Below, piece after piece: positions 10,862 to 23,304 of a stretch of DNA of 64,000 bases (position 1 is its first letter; the number at the start of each line of letters is the position of its first letter). The DNA is taken from the NCBI GenBank assembly GCA_029204225.1, contig CM055104.1:50224006-50288005 (forward strand), in the 5' to 3' direction. This stretch comes from Diphasiastrum complanatum. Taxonomy: Eukaryota > Streptophyta > Lycopodiopsida > Lycopodiales > Lycopodiaceae. The translations under genes and the position numbers were made by a program. The notes below the pieces were generated by a model. The model saw nothing but the letters and a program-made list of their open reading frames with translations. It was not told where the DNA came from and searched no databases.

Positions 10862-12067
10862 TTTTTTATGGGCAATATGGGTATCAGATGAAAGCTCTAA
10901 TTAAGAGCATAAGTACTGTGTAGTTTTTCGACTGTTTTGGGTGCAGGATGGTCCAGTTCAGGTGCATTAATCCATGTTGGGTTCTGTCAAGGATAAAAAT
11001 TCAAAACTAACCTCTAGCCTGTCTGTTACGATCATAGATGGTGTAGGATGAGTGCAGATGAAACCAACAATTGAGCTAAAAGTAGCATGATAAAGGTATG
11101 GCTAACTAGCATCAATATAGACATGATAGAAACATGGGCATCCTCTATTGTGCTTGCAAATGGACCATCCCCCTTGTTTTTGTGCTTACATTAGAGTTGT
11201 CATGTTTTTTTTATCATTTTTGAAATGATATTAGTCGTAATTTATACCAAGTTGTAATACTAAACATAAGCATAATCCATTTTTAGAAGTATCCATGCTA
11301 AACCTACAAAAATCCTCTAGTATACGTCGATAATGAAAAAAACCAAAAAAAAAAAACACACGTTCTCTAAAATACTAAAACGGCATTATACCTATAATAT
11401 ACCCAATAACAACTGGTTTTTTTTAATACCAAAATTAAATAGTTTTTCAAGTGGAAATGTGAAAAAAACAAATCCAAAACACACTTAATGGATCTTACAT
11501 CTTGGGCCAATTTGGAGTGCACATCTAGATTTAGCTACAAGATAAAATCATCAATTTTAGCATGCTAGAATTGCATAAATCACTAAGATCTGATCATAAA
11601 AGCACAGTAAGATATTGCCCATGTCCGTACAACAGCAGCTATTGTCCTTCACATGTGTGGAAGCAAGATCAATCACAAAATTGACATTCTACACACTAGG
11701 AATCAAGATATCATGAGAAATACACATGAGATGGACATAGAAACACAAGAGATGAATTCTCCGAAAGAAACTTTGGTGATTATTTCTCCACGCATGTACA
11801 CCTAATTATAGCTTCCAAAATGTGATTTGGCCACTTGCCCACCTTGCCCTAAATGGTAACTTCTTGGTACTTCATCAAATAACCTAGAAATTCTAGTCTA
11901 GATGCAATGTATGAAAATTAGCCAATTAGAATGAGTCCGAATCTAACCTCATCCACTTATCTACTTGCAAAAATAGTACAAACACTATTTAGGCCTTACC
12001 CATCTCCAAGTTGAGATTTCATCTTGGAAAAAATGCCAAATAAACAATCAAACTAATTGAAAAATTT
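10859..12067 (-). repeat. Non-coding; right part probably the 3' LTR of the copia array
   Basis: No coding frame. Just right of 12068 the minus strand reads GAAGAGGGAGTG then TGAAAA, i.e. a purine-rich PPT followed by an LTR start. The sequence below 12068 is therefore probably the 3' LTR of the copia element whose RT-RNase H part was amplified next door. I could not fix the left end of the LTR. Confidence 0.5.
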
Positions 12068-13127
12068 TCACACTCCCTCTTCGACTAGTTTTAGCATAGA
12101 TTTAGATAAAACTCCAAGTGAGGTTATATGCTTCATAAACAAGTCTTTTCCCAATGCTTTGGTGAAGATATCGGCCACATTGTGTCTTGAAGAAACATGT
12201 TGAAGCTCCACCTCCTTTTCCATGACTTGTTCTCTCACAAAATGATAAGCCACTTCAATATGCTTGCTCCTTGCATGAAAAACAGGATTGTTTGCCAATC
12301 TTTTAGCTAAAAGGTTATCACAAAAGATGATTGGACTTTCTGAAAAATCCAGCAAGTGAGTATCCTTTACCATCCTCTTGATCCATAGCATCTCCTTTGT
12401 GCAAGAGATAAGAGCTTTGTACTCGGCCTCACTCGAAGATAAAGCAATTGTTACCTGTTTCTTCGACATCCAAGAGATAGCTCCATCACCTATAAAAAAT
12501 AGCATGTGCACTTTGGATTTACAATCCATTTGATGTCTAGCAAATTCCGAATCTAAAAATCCATACAAGTTAGGGGATGATCCTCCATAAATAATGCCAA
12601 AATCTATAGAACCCGAGATGTACCTCAATACTCTCTTGCCTAGCTTCCAATGCTCCACCCTAGGATAAAACATATATTGACTTAATCTAACAACAAAATA
12701 GCTAAGATCAGGTCTTGTGATGGTTAGATGTATGAGTGAACCAACTAGCTTCCTATAGAAAGTAATGTCCTCAAAGGATCTTTCATTACCTCTTATAGTG
12801 ATCTTTACATTTGACTCCATAGGTGTATCACAAGATTTAGCATCTACCATATGCAATCTTTTTAGAATAGAATAAGCATACTTCTCTTAACAAATGAAAG
12901 TAAATTGAGAAGTTCTAAATACCTCTATTCCCAAGACATAATGCAAAAGACCAAGATCATGCACATCAAACTCCTTTTTGCAATCTTGATTGTTGCCTCC
13001 ACTCAAAATGGTATCATCCACATAGATTAGAATAATGGTAACATCATTTCCAACAAATCTATAGTAGAGTGAATGGTCATACTCCAAAAATGCCATATAA
13101 ACAATCAAACTAGATGACAATTTTTCA
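12068..13127 (-). mobile_element. Copia RT-RNase H repeat, unit 1
   Basis: First unit of the head-to-tail array. Read on the minus strand it starts in the RT palm (YDHSLYYRF; YVDD motif in ILIYVDD), continues through the connection ([17 protein letters not shown]) and RNase H (SSSEAEYKALISC, CDNLLAKRLANNP, HVREQ region, ADIFTKALGKDLF), and ends in a PPT and the first bases of an LTR. This is the best-preserved unit, with a long open RNase H frame. Gag, protease and integrase are absent, so it cannot be functional. Confidence 0.85.
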
Positions 13128-14169
13128 CACTCCCTCTTCAACTATTTTTAGCATAGATTTAGATAGAACTCCAAGTGAAGTTATATGCTTCATAAACAAG
13201 TCTTTTCCCAATGATTTGGTGAAAATATCAGCCACACACTCCCTTGAAGAAACATGTTGAAGCTCCACCTCCTTTCGCATGACTTGTTCTCTCACAAAAT
13301 GAGAAGCCATTTCAATATGCTTGCTCCTTGCATGAAAAATAGGATTGCTTGTCAATCTTTCAGCTGAAAGGTTATCACAAAAGATGATGGAATCTATGAA
13401 AAATCTTGCAAGTGAGTATCCTTTACCATCCTCTTGATCCATAGCATCTCCTTTGTGCAAGATGTAAGAGCTTTGTACTCGACCTCACTTGAAGATAAAG
13501 CGATTGTTGCTTGTTTCTTTGACATTCAAGATATAGCTCCATCACCTATAAAAATATCATGTGCACTTTGGATTTGATGGCCAGCAAATTCCAAATCTAA
13601 AAATCCATACAAGTTAGGTGATGATCCTCCATAAATAATGCCAAAATCTATAGAACCCGAGATGTACCTCAATACTCTCTTGCCTAGCTTCCAATGCTCC
13701 ACCCTAGGATAAAGCATATATTGACTTAATCTACCAACAAAATAGCTAAGATCAAGTCTTGTGATGGTTAGATATATGAGTGAACCAACTAGCTTCCTAT
13801 AGAAAGTAATGTCCTCGAAGGATAATTCATTACCTCTTATAGTGAGCTTTACATTTGACTCCATAGGTGTATCACAAGATTTAGCATCTACCATATGCAA
13901 TCTTTTTAGAATAGAATAAGCATACTTCTCTTAACAAATGAAAGTAAATTGAGAAGTTCTAAATACCTCTATTCCCAAGACATAATGCAAAAGACCAAGA
14001 TCATGCAAATCAAACTCCTTTTTGCAATCTTGATTGTTGCCTCCACTCAAAATGATATCATCCACATAGATTAGAATAATGGTAACATGATTTCCAACAA
14101 ATCTAGAGTAAAGTGAATGGTCGTATTCCAAAAATGCCATATAAACAATCATACTGTTGACAATTTTTC
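13128..14169 (-). mobile_element. Copia RT-RNase H repeat, unit 2
   Basis: About 1.04 kb, very similar to unit 1 along its length and in the same orientation. Its end (PPT plus about 45 bp of LTR start) is fused to the RT start of unit 1. It is degraded, with a few breaks. Confidence 0.85.
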
Positions 14170-15219
14170 ACACTCCCTCTTCAACTATTTTTAGCATAGA
14201 TTTAGATAGAACTCCAAGTGAAGTTATATGCTTCATAAACAAGTCTTTTCCCAATGATTTGGTGAAGATATCAACCACACATCCCTTGAAGAAACATGTT
14301 GAAGCTCCACCTCCTTTTCCATGACTTGTTCTCTCACAAAATGAGAAGCCATTTCAATATGCTTGCTCCTTGCATGAAAAATAGGATTGCTTGTCAATAT
14401 TTCAGCTGAAAGGTTATCACAAAAGATGATGGACTCTCTGAAAAATCTTGCAAGTGATTATCCTTTACCATCCTCTTGATCCATAGCATCTCCTTTGTAC
14501 AAGATGTAAGAGCTTTGTACTCGACCTCACTTGAAGATAAAGCGATTGTTGCTTATTTCTTTGACATTCAAGATATAGCTCCATCACCTATAAAAATATC
14601 ATGTGCACTTTGGATTTCCTAGCCATTTGATGTCCAGCAAATTCCGAATCTGAAAATCCATACAAGTTAGGTGATGGTCCTCCATAAACAATGCCAAAAT
14701 CTTTAGAACTCGAGATGTATCTCAATACTCTCTTGCCTAGCTTCCAATGATCCACACTAGGATAAAACATATATTGACTTACTACCAACAAAATGGCTAA
14801 GATCAAATCTTGTCATGGTTAGATATATGAGTGAACCGACTAGCTTCCTATAGAGAGTTATGTCCTTGAAGGATCTTTCATTACCTCTTATAGTGAGCTT
14901 TACATTTAACTCCATAGGTGTATCACAATATTTAGCATCTACCATATGAAATCTTTTTAGAATAGAATTAGCATACTTCTCTCGACAAATGAAAGTAAAT
15001 TGAAAAGTTCTAAATACCTCTATTCCCAAGATATAATGCAAAAGACCAAGATCATGCACATCAAACTCCTTTTTGCAATCTTGATTGTTGCCTCCACTCA
15101 AAATGATATCATCCACATAGATTAGAAGAATGGTAACATCATTTTCAACAAACCTATAGTAAAGTGAATGATCATACTCAAAAAATACTAAACAAACTAA
15201 CTAACTAGTTGATAATTTT
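14170..15219 (-). mobile_element. Copia RT-RNase H repeat, unit 3
   Basis: About 1.05 kb, same content and orientation as units 1 and 2. It has several breaks and is somewhat more diverged in the RNase H part. Confidence 0.85.
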
Positions 15220-15945
15220 TCACACTCCCTCTTCAACTATTTTTAGCATAGATTTAGATAGAACTCCAAGTGAAGTTATATGCTTCATAAACAAGTCTTT
15301 TCCCAATGCTTTGGTGAAGATATCAGCCACACATTCCCTTGAAAAACATGTTGAAGCTCCACCTCCTTTGTCATGACTTGTTCTCTCACAAAATGATAAG
15401 CCACTTCAATATGCTTGCTCCTTGCATGAAAAATAGAATTGCTTGCCAATCTTTGGGCTGAAAGTTTATCACAAAATAGTATTGGACTCTCTAAAAAATC
15501 CAGAAAGTGAAAATCCATTACCATCCTGTTGATCCATAGCATCTCCTTTGTACAAGATGTACGAGCTTTGTACTCGACCTCACTAGATGACAATGAGATT
15601 GTTGCTTGTTTTTTCGACATCCAAGAGATAGCTCCATCACCTATGAAAATAGCATGTGCACTTATGGATTTCCTATTCATTTGATCTCCAGCAAAGTCTG
15701 AATCTGAAAATCCATACAAGTTAGGTGATGATCCTCCATAAATAATGCCAAAATCTCTAGAACCCGAGATGTACCTCAATACTCTCTTGCCTAGCTTCCA
15801 ATGCTCCACACTAGGATCTCCACACTAGGATCATGCATAAATTGACTTAATCTTCCAACAAAATAGCTAAGATCAGGTCTTGTGATGGTTAGATATATCA
15901 GTGAACCAACTAGCTTCCTATAGAGAGTAATGTCCTCGAAGGATC
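15220..15945 (-). mobile_element. Copia RT-RNase H repeat, unit 4, left part
   Basis: RNase H and connection part of a fourth unit, interrupted at 15946 by an insertion. The rest resumes at 18138. This is the most diverged unit. Confidence 0.8.
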
Positions 15946-16972
15946 TGTTGGAGTTTAATCTTACTCCTCATCCTAACTGCCCTCCTTCTTTTTCAAGTAA
16001 ATTACTCTCTCAAGTAATCTGCAGAAAATGAACGGTTTTTCAACAGTCTGCATTCTTGCACTGATTGTCACTACAGTCTGCATTTTTACTCAAGAATTTT
16101 CACAGGCGAAAAACCTGACATTGTCGCCTTTGTCACCTTCAGACCATCCTGAGCAACTAAGTGTTTTGCGACACTTATGTTAACTCAGTTTTTAGGCCAT
16201 TTTAGACACTTACAGAAATGCGACACTGCTTCGCATAAAATGCAAAAAATACGAAAAAGACGACACTCTGCAGAAATACATAGGATTTCAAGTACAGACT
16301 GTCCACGTCTTCACGCTCCAATAATAACTGCTCTAATTAGTCAGTTAAGAGATTTTGGAAATGTAAAGATAGAATAATGCAGATCTTCTAGTTGCTATAA
16401 TGTAAATGAGCGATTGAAGGGTTATATAGAGATTCAAAAGTTGATTCGTCAGATGATACATGAGATATATGGATATCTACGACCAAAATTGGTCTTTCAG
16501 TAGCTGACTCCTCAGAGTTAGTGATCATAGAGAGAGAGTAAATATTCAGAGAAATAGCTATTGTCTTGTTTTTGTTAGTAGGATCACGCACTTATCAGCG
16601 CTATTGTTTTGTGGTCTAATCGTTGTTTTTACAACACTAATATACAGATTCGCTATTGTTCCATTTTCTTACATTCTTGGTGAATGTAAAGTAGCTCTCA
16701 CTCTTCTTTCGCAATGTCACAGACAAGGAAATGTATGGTTGTCCTTGATGCCTAATTGTAATTACATCTCTTTATATCAGAATATCAGGATCAGTGAATT
16801 GCATGGCTGTCTTAGACGCCTAATAGTTTTCGCAATTTATTTGAACGGTTGTCTAAGACACCAACATTGATACTCTCATCAAAAGCAGCTCTTTAATATC
16901 CGTTCTCCAAGTAATCCGAGATCCTTTAATAGGAATTTATTTTATCAGTTGGCATCAACATCCAAGCCAACA
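15946..16972 (+). repeat. Solo LTR (copia E family)
   Basis: A 1027-bp LTR runs from TGTTGGAGTTTA to GCCAACA. From about 16100 onward it matches the LTR at 26350-27228, which is followed by a primer site, so its identity as an LTR is secure. The flanks are GGATC on the left and TGATC on the right, a 4-of-5 match fitting a decayed target-site duplication. No internal domain remains. Confidence 0.75.
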
Positions 16973-18137
16973 TGATCTTTGATGTAAAGCTACATTTACA
17001 ATGCAAGCTTTACTTCCGGTGCCACTGGCGCCAACATTGCCCCCGGCGCCAAGTTCCTATGGCTGAAAAACTTTGATCGATTCTAGCGAAGTCCAAAGAG
17101 CTCGAATCGATGTGCAATCACCTCACACGGTCTAGGCATGATTAAAGGAAGCCTGGGGATTAATAAATTCTAGAGAGAGAAAACATGCTTTACCAGCTTG
17201 GGCAAAGCACTTGGTATGAGGAGAGGTGGCGAATCCCACCAAAACTATAGGGAGATGCATGTTGCGACTCAAGGCGAGCTCCAACCAAGTCTCAGCTCCC
17301 CTTGCTGGAATGTTGTCTTGGCGCCCACCTTGGCATGCTAGTGCCCCGGAGACTAGGGTCGGTCACACACTTGAAATGTAACCTTCTCAGATTTATTAAT
17401 AAAGTGGGATTTCTCTCAAACTGACTCTGATTCCCTTATGGGTTTCAGTGTTCGGTAAAAGCGTTAGTTGTATGGCCACTTCAAACTTTTTGATTTGGCA
17501 CATAGCTGAGGGTCGGATCTTGGGACGCCAGCGGTATGTCGTCAGCAATATGACACTAGCGGTATGTCGTCGGGACCATTCGATCCGGGATGCTAGCGGT
17601 ATGCTGTCAAGACCATTCGGTCCAGGAATTGGTTGTCTTCATATCTATCGTGGCTTATGGTTCTGAGTGTTCCTTGTATGAACGTGAATGGGTTAGGATC
17701 TTAGGGAACTATCTCTAATCTGTCGGTTGAGTTAGATGGCTTGCTTGGGTTTGAGTTACATGTTTATGGCTATCCAGTCTGGCGAGGCGCCAGGTTGGCT
17801 TCCAATGCTCATGACGAAGCTTTGAGTTGGTTAAGTCTGATGTAAGTCAGACAACTTGCTTGGAATGGATGTTACTCGTTTGTAACGAAGCTTTGAGTTA
17901 ATTAAGTTTGATGTATGTCGAGCGGCTTGCTTGGAGGGAAGTCACCCACATCAGGACCTCTGGTCTGGCATGGCGCCAAGTTGGATCTCAATGTTGGTTT
18001 CTGAACTTCAAGTTGGTTAAGTTTGATTGTTGTTGGTGAGTTGGCTGCTTGCATGTCAAGTGGGTTTAGACGGCAAGACTTGAAAGCCGGGAAGCTAAGT
18101 CGTGGTTCATGGATCCCTTTGGAATGCCTGCGCTACA
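16973..18137. other. Unclassified insert, possibly a second LTR
   Basis: About 1.16 kb between the solo LTR and the resumption of array unit 4. It starts TGATC and ends CTACA, contains several GGCGCC words, and has a short repeat at about 17529-17620 (GCGGTATG, then GTC, three copies). The TG...CA ends suggest an LTR, but no partner copy is present in the window. Confidence 0.4.
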
Positions 18138-18279
18138 ATCTTTCATTACCTCTTATAGTGAGTTTTACATTTGATTCCATTGGTGTATCACAAGATTTAG
18201 CATCTACCATATGAAATCTTTTTAGAATAGAATTAGCATACTTTTCTTGACAAATGAAAGTAGATTGAGAAGCTCTAAA
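18138..18279 (-). mobile_element. Copia RT-RNase H repeat, unit 4, right part
   Basis: Resumes unit 4 (KRFHMVDAKSCDTPMESN region) after the insertion at 15946-18137. It ends abruptly where copia C begins. Confidence 0.8.
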
Positions 18280-20954
18280 TGTGAAGAATTGCCAAAAATT
18301 GGCAAATCTAGCTTGATCAAAAACCATGTAGAATAATGAAATCATGTACATAAGTAGGTCTCACATGTGTGAGGCCATGGAGCCACGTAGGAAACCTACT
18401 CTACTATAGTTTAGATAAAGTCTAAAGGGTTGGTCATGTCATTTTGGTAGTGATTCCTAGATTATAGGACCTATACCTAAGTTTAAGGTGAAAACTTGAC
18501 CAACTAGTCTCCTACTAGGCATGACTCTAGAAATTAGGCTAGGGTTGCAAATTAGGGAAAGAGATCCAAGTTAACTTCCTTATTACATGCTAGAAATCCA
18601 CCTGACTTCACAAAGGAAGTCACTTTTGCCATGTATTCCAAACTCCCATAGTGAGAAGATAGACTATTTTTGGAGCTCATTGGCAATTTTGAGCTACTCC
18701 ACTATGTACATTGAGTTTTGTGGGCACCTCTGAACCTGCATTTAATGCTCAATGTTAATTAGATCCATAAATTTGGATTCTATTGCATCTTGATTGTGTT
18801 TTTTGGTGCTAATCCTAGGAAAAGCTACCAAGATCAAATGCCATTGATTATATTTGACTTAGTGTCATGGAAACTAATTAATCTAGGCTGAGAACAGGTC
18901 CTCTTAAAGTGATATATAGGTCTTGTAAAACCATCAAGAGGTGTGAGTGAGATTTAGTCATGTTTTTGTCCAAAAATGGTGAAAATTGGTAGGATTTGAT
19001 AAGCCTTTGATAGATTCTCATCTAATATTCATTTCATCTTTGTGAGGGAGTGTAAGAACTGTGGCTAGAAGTCCATTAAGAGGTCTAGAAGTTAAATTTG
19101 ATGTAATCAAGACAAGTGAAACCTTTGTGAGTCTCTAGGTTCAAATCAAAACCAATTTTCTTGAGCATTGTTTTATAGAAACCTTCCTAAAAGTTCTTGT
19201 AAATCAAGATCAAGGTGATCTTGCCACTTGTGTCTTTGTGAACATCAATTGAATTGCTAGTGAAGCAAATTTTGGAAAAGAGCTTAGGGAGGGCCAACAA
19301 GTACATCATTAGTACAAATCATTAGAGAGATGAGAACCGTTGGTGGATTCCTTCTTGGATATAGTGACAAGTTAAATTCTAACAACTACTCAATATGGAA
19401 AGTGAGGATGGAGTCACTTCTAGTGATCCAAGACCTCTTTGATATTGTCCTAGATGAAGAAGATGAGCCTCTTGGAGGACAAGAATAGTTTAGATACAAG
19501 AAGAAGGCAAGACTAGCACTTCATTGCATCAAAATGAATGTTAGTGATGACCTCTTGAAGGAGGTAGCCTCTTGCACATCTGCCAAGGAAGCTTGGGATT
19601 CTTTAAAAGCTATATATGAATCCAAAAACACTTCAAGAGTGCTTATGATAAGAAACCAAATCTTACAAAGCATGAGGAGAAGTGATAAAAGTGCACAAGT
19701 GTATGTGCTAAGGATAAAGTCTCTCAACAAAGAGTTGGCTTCTATTGGTGAGAAGATCCTTGATAATGAACTTGTACAAGTGATTCTCAATGGATTAGGA
19801 GATGAGTTCTCCAATTTGGTTCAAAGTTTTGCCATCCAAGACACTTTTCCATCTATTGATAAGCTCCATAGTGTGCTAGTGGCTGAAGAGTGCAGGATAT
19901 GCTCCATGCAAAAACAAGGATGGGTTTCTTATCATTGCAAGAAGGAGATGAGAGAGTAAATTTCTCAATCAAGGGAAATAAGAAGGCCAAGGAATCCAAG
20001 AGGGATCAAGCCAAGGAGGAGGATCAAGCATCAAGTTCAAAGGCATAGGACAAGTCAAGTCTAAAATGCTTCTTTTTTGGAAAGAAGGGGCATTTTGCAT
20101 CTGAATGCTACAAGAGACAAAGAGCACACGAGGAGGAGGACAAACAAAAACCTTGCATATGAAGAGGAGGAGGATGAAGAAGATGTATTCTTGATGGCAT
20201 CTACATCCTCACCAACAAGCAATGGCAATTCAAGAGACACTTGGTGGATTGATAGTGGGGCTAGCTCCCACATGTCTTGTGAAAAAGACTTTTTTCAACC
20301 TTACACTCATTCAATGATGCTAAAAAGTTTGTCTTTACTGCAAATGATGAAGAGTGTAGGATAGATGGTGTTGGTACCATCTCTTTGTGTCTAGAATCCT
20401 CAAAATGTATGGATCTAGAAAAAGTTTTTTATGTACCATCAATCACCAAGAATATGCTAAGTGTTGGACAACTTTTGGAAGGTGGTTTTGATGTCCACTT
20501 CAAGCATGGTGTTTGTTCTATTTTGAAGAATGATAATTGCATAGCAAAAGGATTTAAATAAGGGAGATTGTTTACATTGGAGTCTTATGTTGCTATTGAG
20601 AGTGCAACTAACAATTTTGGTGACAAGAAGCTTGCAAGGATTGAGGAGGAGCATCAAAGAGAAGAAGATTTTGAGGATCAACCTCAAAATTTGAGAGCTC
20701 CAAGGAGGACCTCAAATACAAAGGCAAAGTCATCAAATTGCATGCAAATTTTTCATTCAAGTGTGCATCTTGCAAAGGTGGAGAGCATTGGAGATTCTAC
20801 TATATTTGATATGTTCATACATAGTAGACATGAAGTGACTTGTCTCTCATCTTTAAGATTGATGGTGTTTAGAACTCTTTATGACAAGACAATGAAGTTA
20901 GATGCTTTCCAATCTATTTTTGTTGTTGAGCAGACTCGGCGATATACCCGATAG
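18280..20954 (+). mobile_element. Copia C: 5' flank, gag and protease
   Basis: A plus-strand copia piece. It begins with TGTGAAGAATTGCC, probably an LTR start, followed by about 1 kb of non-coding LTR/leader. Gag starts at 19330 (SNNYSIWKVRMESLL; CTSAKEAWDSLKAIYES), with a degenerate zinc-knuckle region near 20055-20110 and protease at 20230-20560 (WWIDSGASSHMS). The frame at 20568-20954 reads like the protein region after protease. It is degraded, with several breaks, and lacks integrase and RT. Confidence 0.75.
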
Positions 20955-22363
20955 GTGATCTGCTGACTCTTTTGGATAATGAACGAAGTTGATAATCTTC
21001 ATCATGCTGTAGTCGCTGGATTACAACATCATCTTCTTCGGATTCGTTGCTGATAAGCTGTTCGTCGGGAGTAGATGAGCTTGGACCTTCAATAGGAATA
21101 GTCGACTTTGGAACTGGGAAGTTCGATAATTCAGGAGAGTCCGATTTTTTGGCTATATGAGCTTTTCCCTTACCTTTGAAGTCAATAAACTAATCTTGGA
21201 TGAAGATGACATCCTGGCTAGTGAATATCTTCGACTCGATAGGATCATTCAACTTATAAGCTTGATCTGAAGTAGTGTAGCTGATGAAAATCGATTTGAT
21301 ACTATGGAAGTCGAGCTTCTTCTTGAAATCGTGCCTAAGGATACATCCAAAAACTCGTAAGTTCGATAATGAAGGTTTGGAGCCTCTTCAAACTTCATAT
21401 GATGTTTTTTTTGAGAGACCTTTAGTAGTACATCTTTTCTAAATATAAGTTGCAGTTGAAACTGCTTCAGTCTCGGTGCTTTAATTCTTTTACCAGTTTG
21501 ATTTTCTGCATGCTCTTTGAATTGTCAAAATATTTTGAAAGCCTCCAATTTCTGCTCAATAAAATAAACAACTGTTTTTCTCTAATATTCGTCAATGAAG
21601 GTAATAAAATACTTTGCATCAAGCAACAACGGAGTCTGCATTGGACCACATATATCTGAATGAACAATGTCTAGAGCATCTTTTGTTGCATGCCTATGAA
21701 TGGATATAAAGAGAATCCTAGTCTGCTTACCAAGAGTGCAGCTTTGACAGACAGGGAGGTCGCTTTTGGTGGTTGGATAGTTGAGATCAAGTGCTAGGGA
21801 TTGTTTGCACATGTTCGATACAGATGCATGATTCAAGTGTCCTAATCTTTGATGTCATAGTAATGCTTTATTGACAAGAAAAGAGGTTTTCAAGGCTTGA
21901 CTATTATTAGAATAACAATGTGCCAATCTATATAAGTATCCATGCCTCTTGCCGAGTGCAAGGACCTTATTTGTCCTATCGATTATTCGGTGGCATATGC
22001 ATTTGTTAAATTACATCATGGCTGGCCACATGTCTCCAAAACATAGTCGCCTTGATTCAACATGTCAACGTCTGGCTATTGCAAACAAGCACCATGTTGG
22101 ACATGCCAAATACCATTGCTCATTTGTGGCGAGATAGTGATGTTCGGATTCAACTTCCACGTGCAGGTGACATCAGTGGCACAAAACCACATAAACTGAT
22201 TTGTGAGTCCATTTTGATGTTTTCTGGTTCCAAAAAAACTTGGTGCTACTCTTGTTGTGATCATTGAGTTGCATCTTTCTCTCCCAACAGCCTTCATGCC
22301 TTGGCATCTGAGTTGACTCCCTGGCCTAAGACACCTAATGGCCCACTAGCTTTGGTTTCCTAA
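20955..22363 (-). mobile_element. Copia D: integrase and linker fragment
   Basis: A minus-strand copia fragment. The GAG-pre-integrase/integrase start lies at 21582-21836 (CQSCTLGKQTR, HSDICGPMQ, FITFIDEY). Residues of the integrase-RT linker are seen at 20955-21430. The part 21840-22363 is too decayed to assign. It has many breaks. Confidence 0.6.
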
Positions 22364-22528
22364 GTGCTTTTTTTTTTTGGACAAATACGATTTCAATACG
22401 GAGTGCCTAGAATTCATGGAGAAGGTGCAGTACCATCTCATCAAGGTACGACGCGAGGCTAACCAGAGCCCGAAGTGAATAAAACTGCGAAGTGTCATGG
22501 GACCGCCACCAGCTTTGGTGGGGGATAC
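22364..22528 (+). mobile_element. Displaced 3' end of gypsy G1 (aORF tail and PPT)
   Basis: A plus-strand coding tail (LDKYDFNTECLEFMEKVQ, ending NQSPK) is followed by a purine-rich tract, GGTGGGGGA, directly before the LTR at 22529. This fits the end of the extra reading frame and the polypurine tract of the gypsy element whose other parts lie on the minus strand at 29320-39147. Confidence 0.55.
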
Positions 22529-23304
22529 TGTTGGAGGGCTTGCAGATCTCGATGCAACTCTAACTCTAGTTAATAAGTGAGAGGGATTTGGCACCTTGCG
22601 TGTGTAAGTCCACCCCGATGATCACATAGTTATTTGATAATTAGAAAGTTAATAAAAGGACTTTAGGTCTTTTTGTGGGACTTTTAATGTTGCGGTTCTA
22701 AATGTCAAGTTAGTGAATAAAGTTGGGACTCCCATCAAAATTGGGTCAAATTCAAATTCAAATTGGTTCTCTCCAATTTTGAATGGGTTCCCACTCTTTT
22801 TTAAATTTGAATAGTTAGGGAGGTAGAAATGGACCAATAGGATTCTGAGGCCAGGGTCTTCCTCTCTATTATAAAAATGGACCAACTCGAGTTTCCTACA
22901 TATGTACATATTTTCATTTCAATAAAGCAGATTGGTTCTCTTGTGAAATGGATTTATAAATGTCTTTGCTCTCTATCACGTTTCGTCCATCTCTCATGCT
23001 TTTCTTTGGATTGATCGATTGCTGGATCTGATTGTTATTGGGATTGCATGTTATTATACTTTTTGTGAGAGAGAAAGGGGGAGAGAGAGAGAGTAAGCTA
23101 TCTTCATTGTGGATCGTAGGGTTAATGGAGTAGTGTTAATGCTTAGGGTTAATGGATGTTAGAGTAGATGTGGATCTTCCATTCATGCTGAATTCTGAGA
23201 TATGCTATCGTTCTCATGGGAACAAACCTTCGCGTGACAACTAACTTCTACTCTTTGATGCTAGATCTTGGATTGAGGTTAGGATAGAAAAGAAACTCAC
23301 TACA
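22529..23304 (+). repeat. 3' LTR of gypsy G1 (plus orientation)
   Basis: 776 bp, TGTTGGAGGG...CTCACTACA, homologous to the LTRs at 38377-39147 (opposite strand) and 56146-56904. It is followed by TCTAA and then the right part of a copia K LTR. The 38377-39147 LTR is preceded on its own strand by TCTAG and the left part of the same copia LTR. Confidence 0.85.

Noticed and set aside
22364-22380. Poly(T) run as the tail of a SINE on the minus strand
   Set aside because: The adjacent sequence reads better as the plus-strand end of the gypsy extra frame plus a polypurine tract before the LTR.
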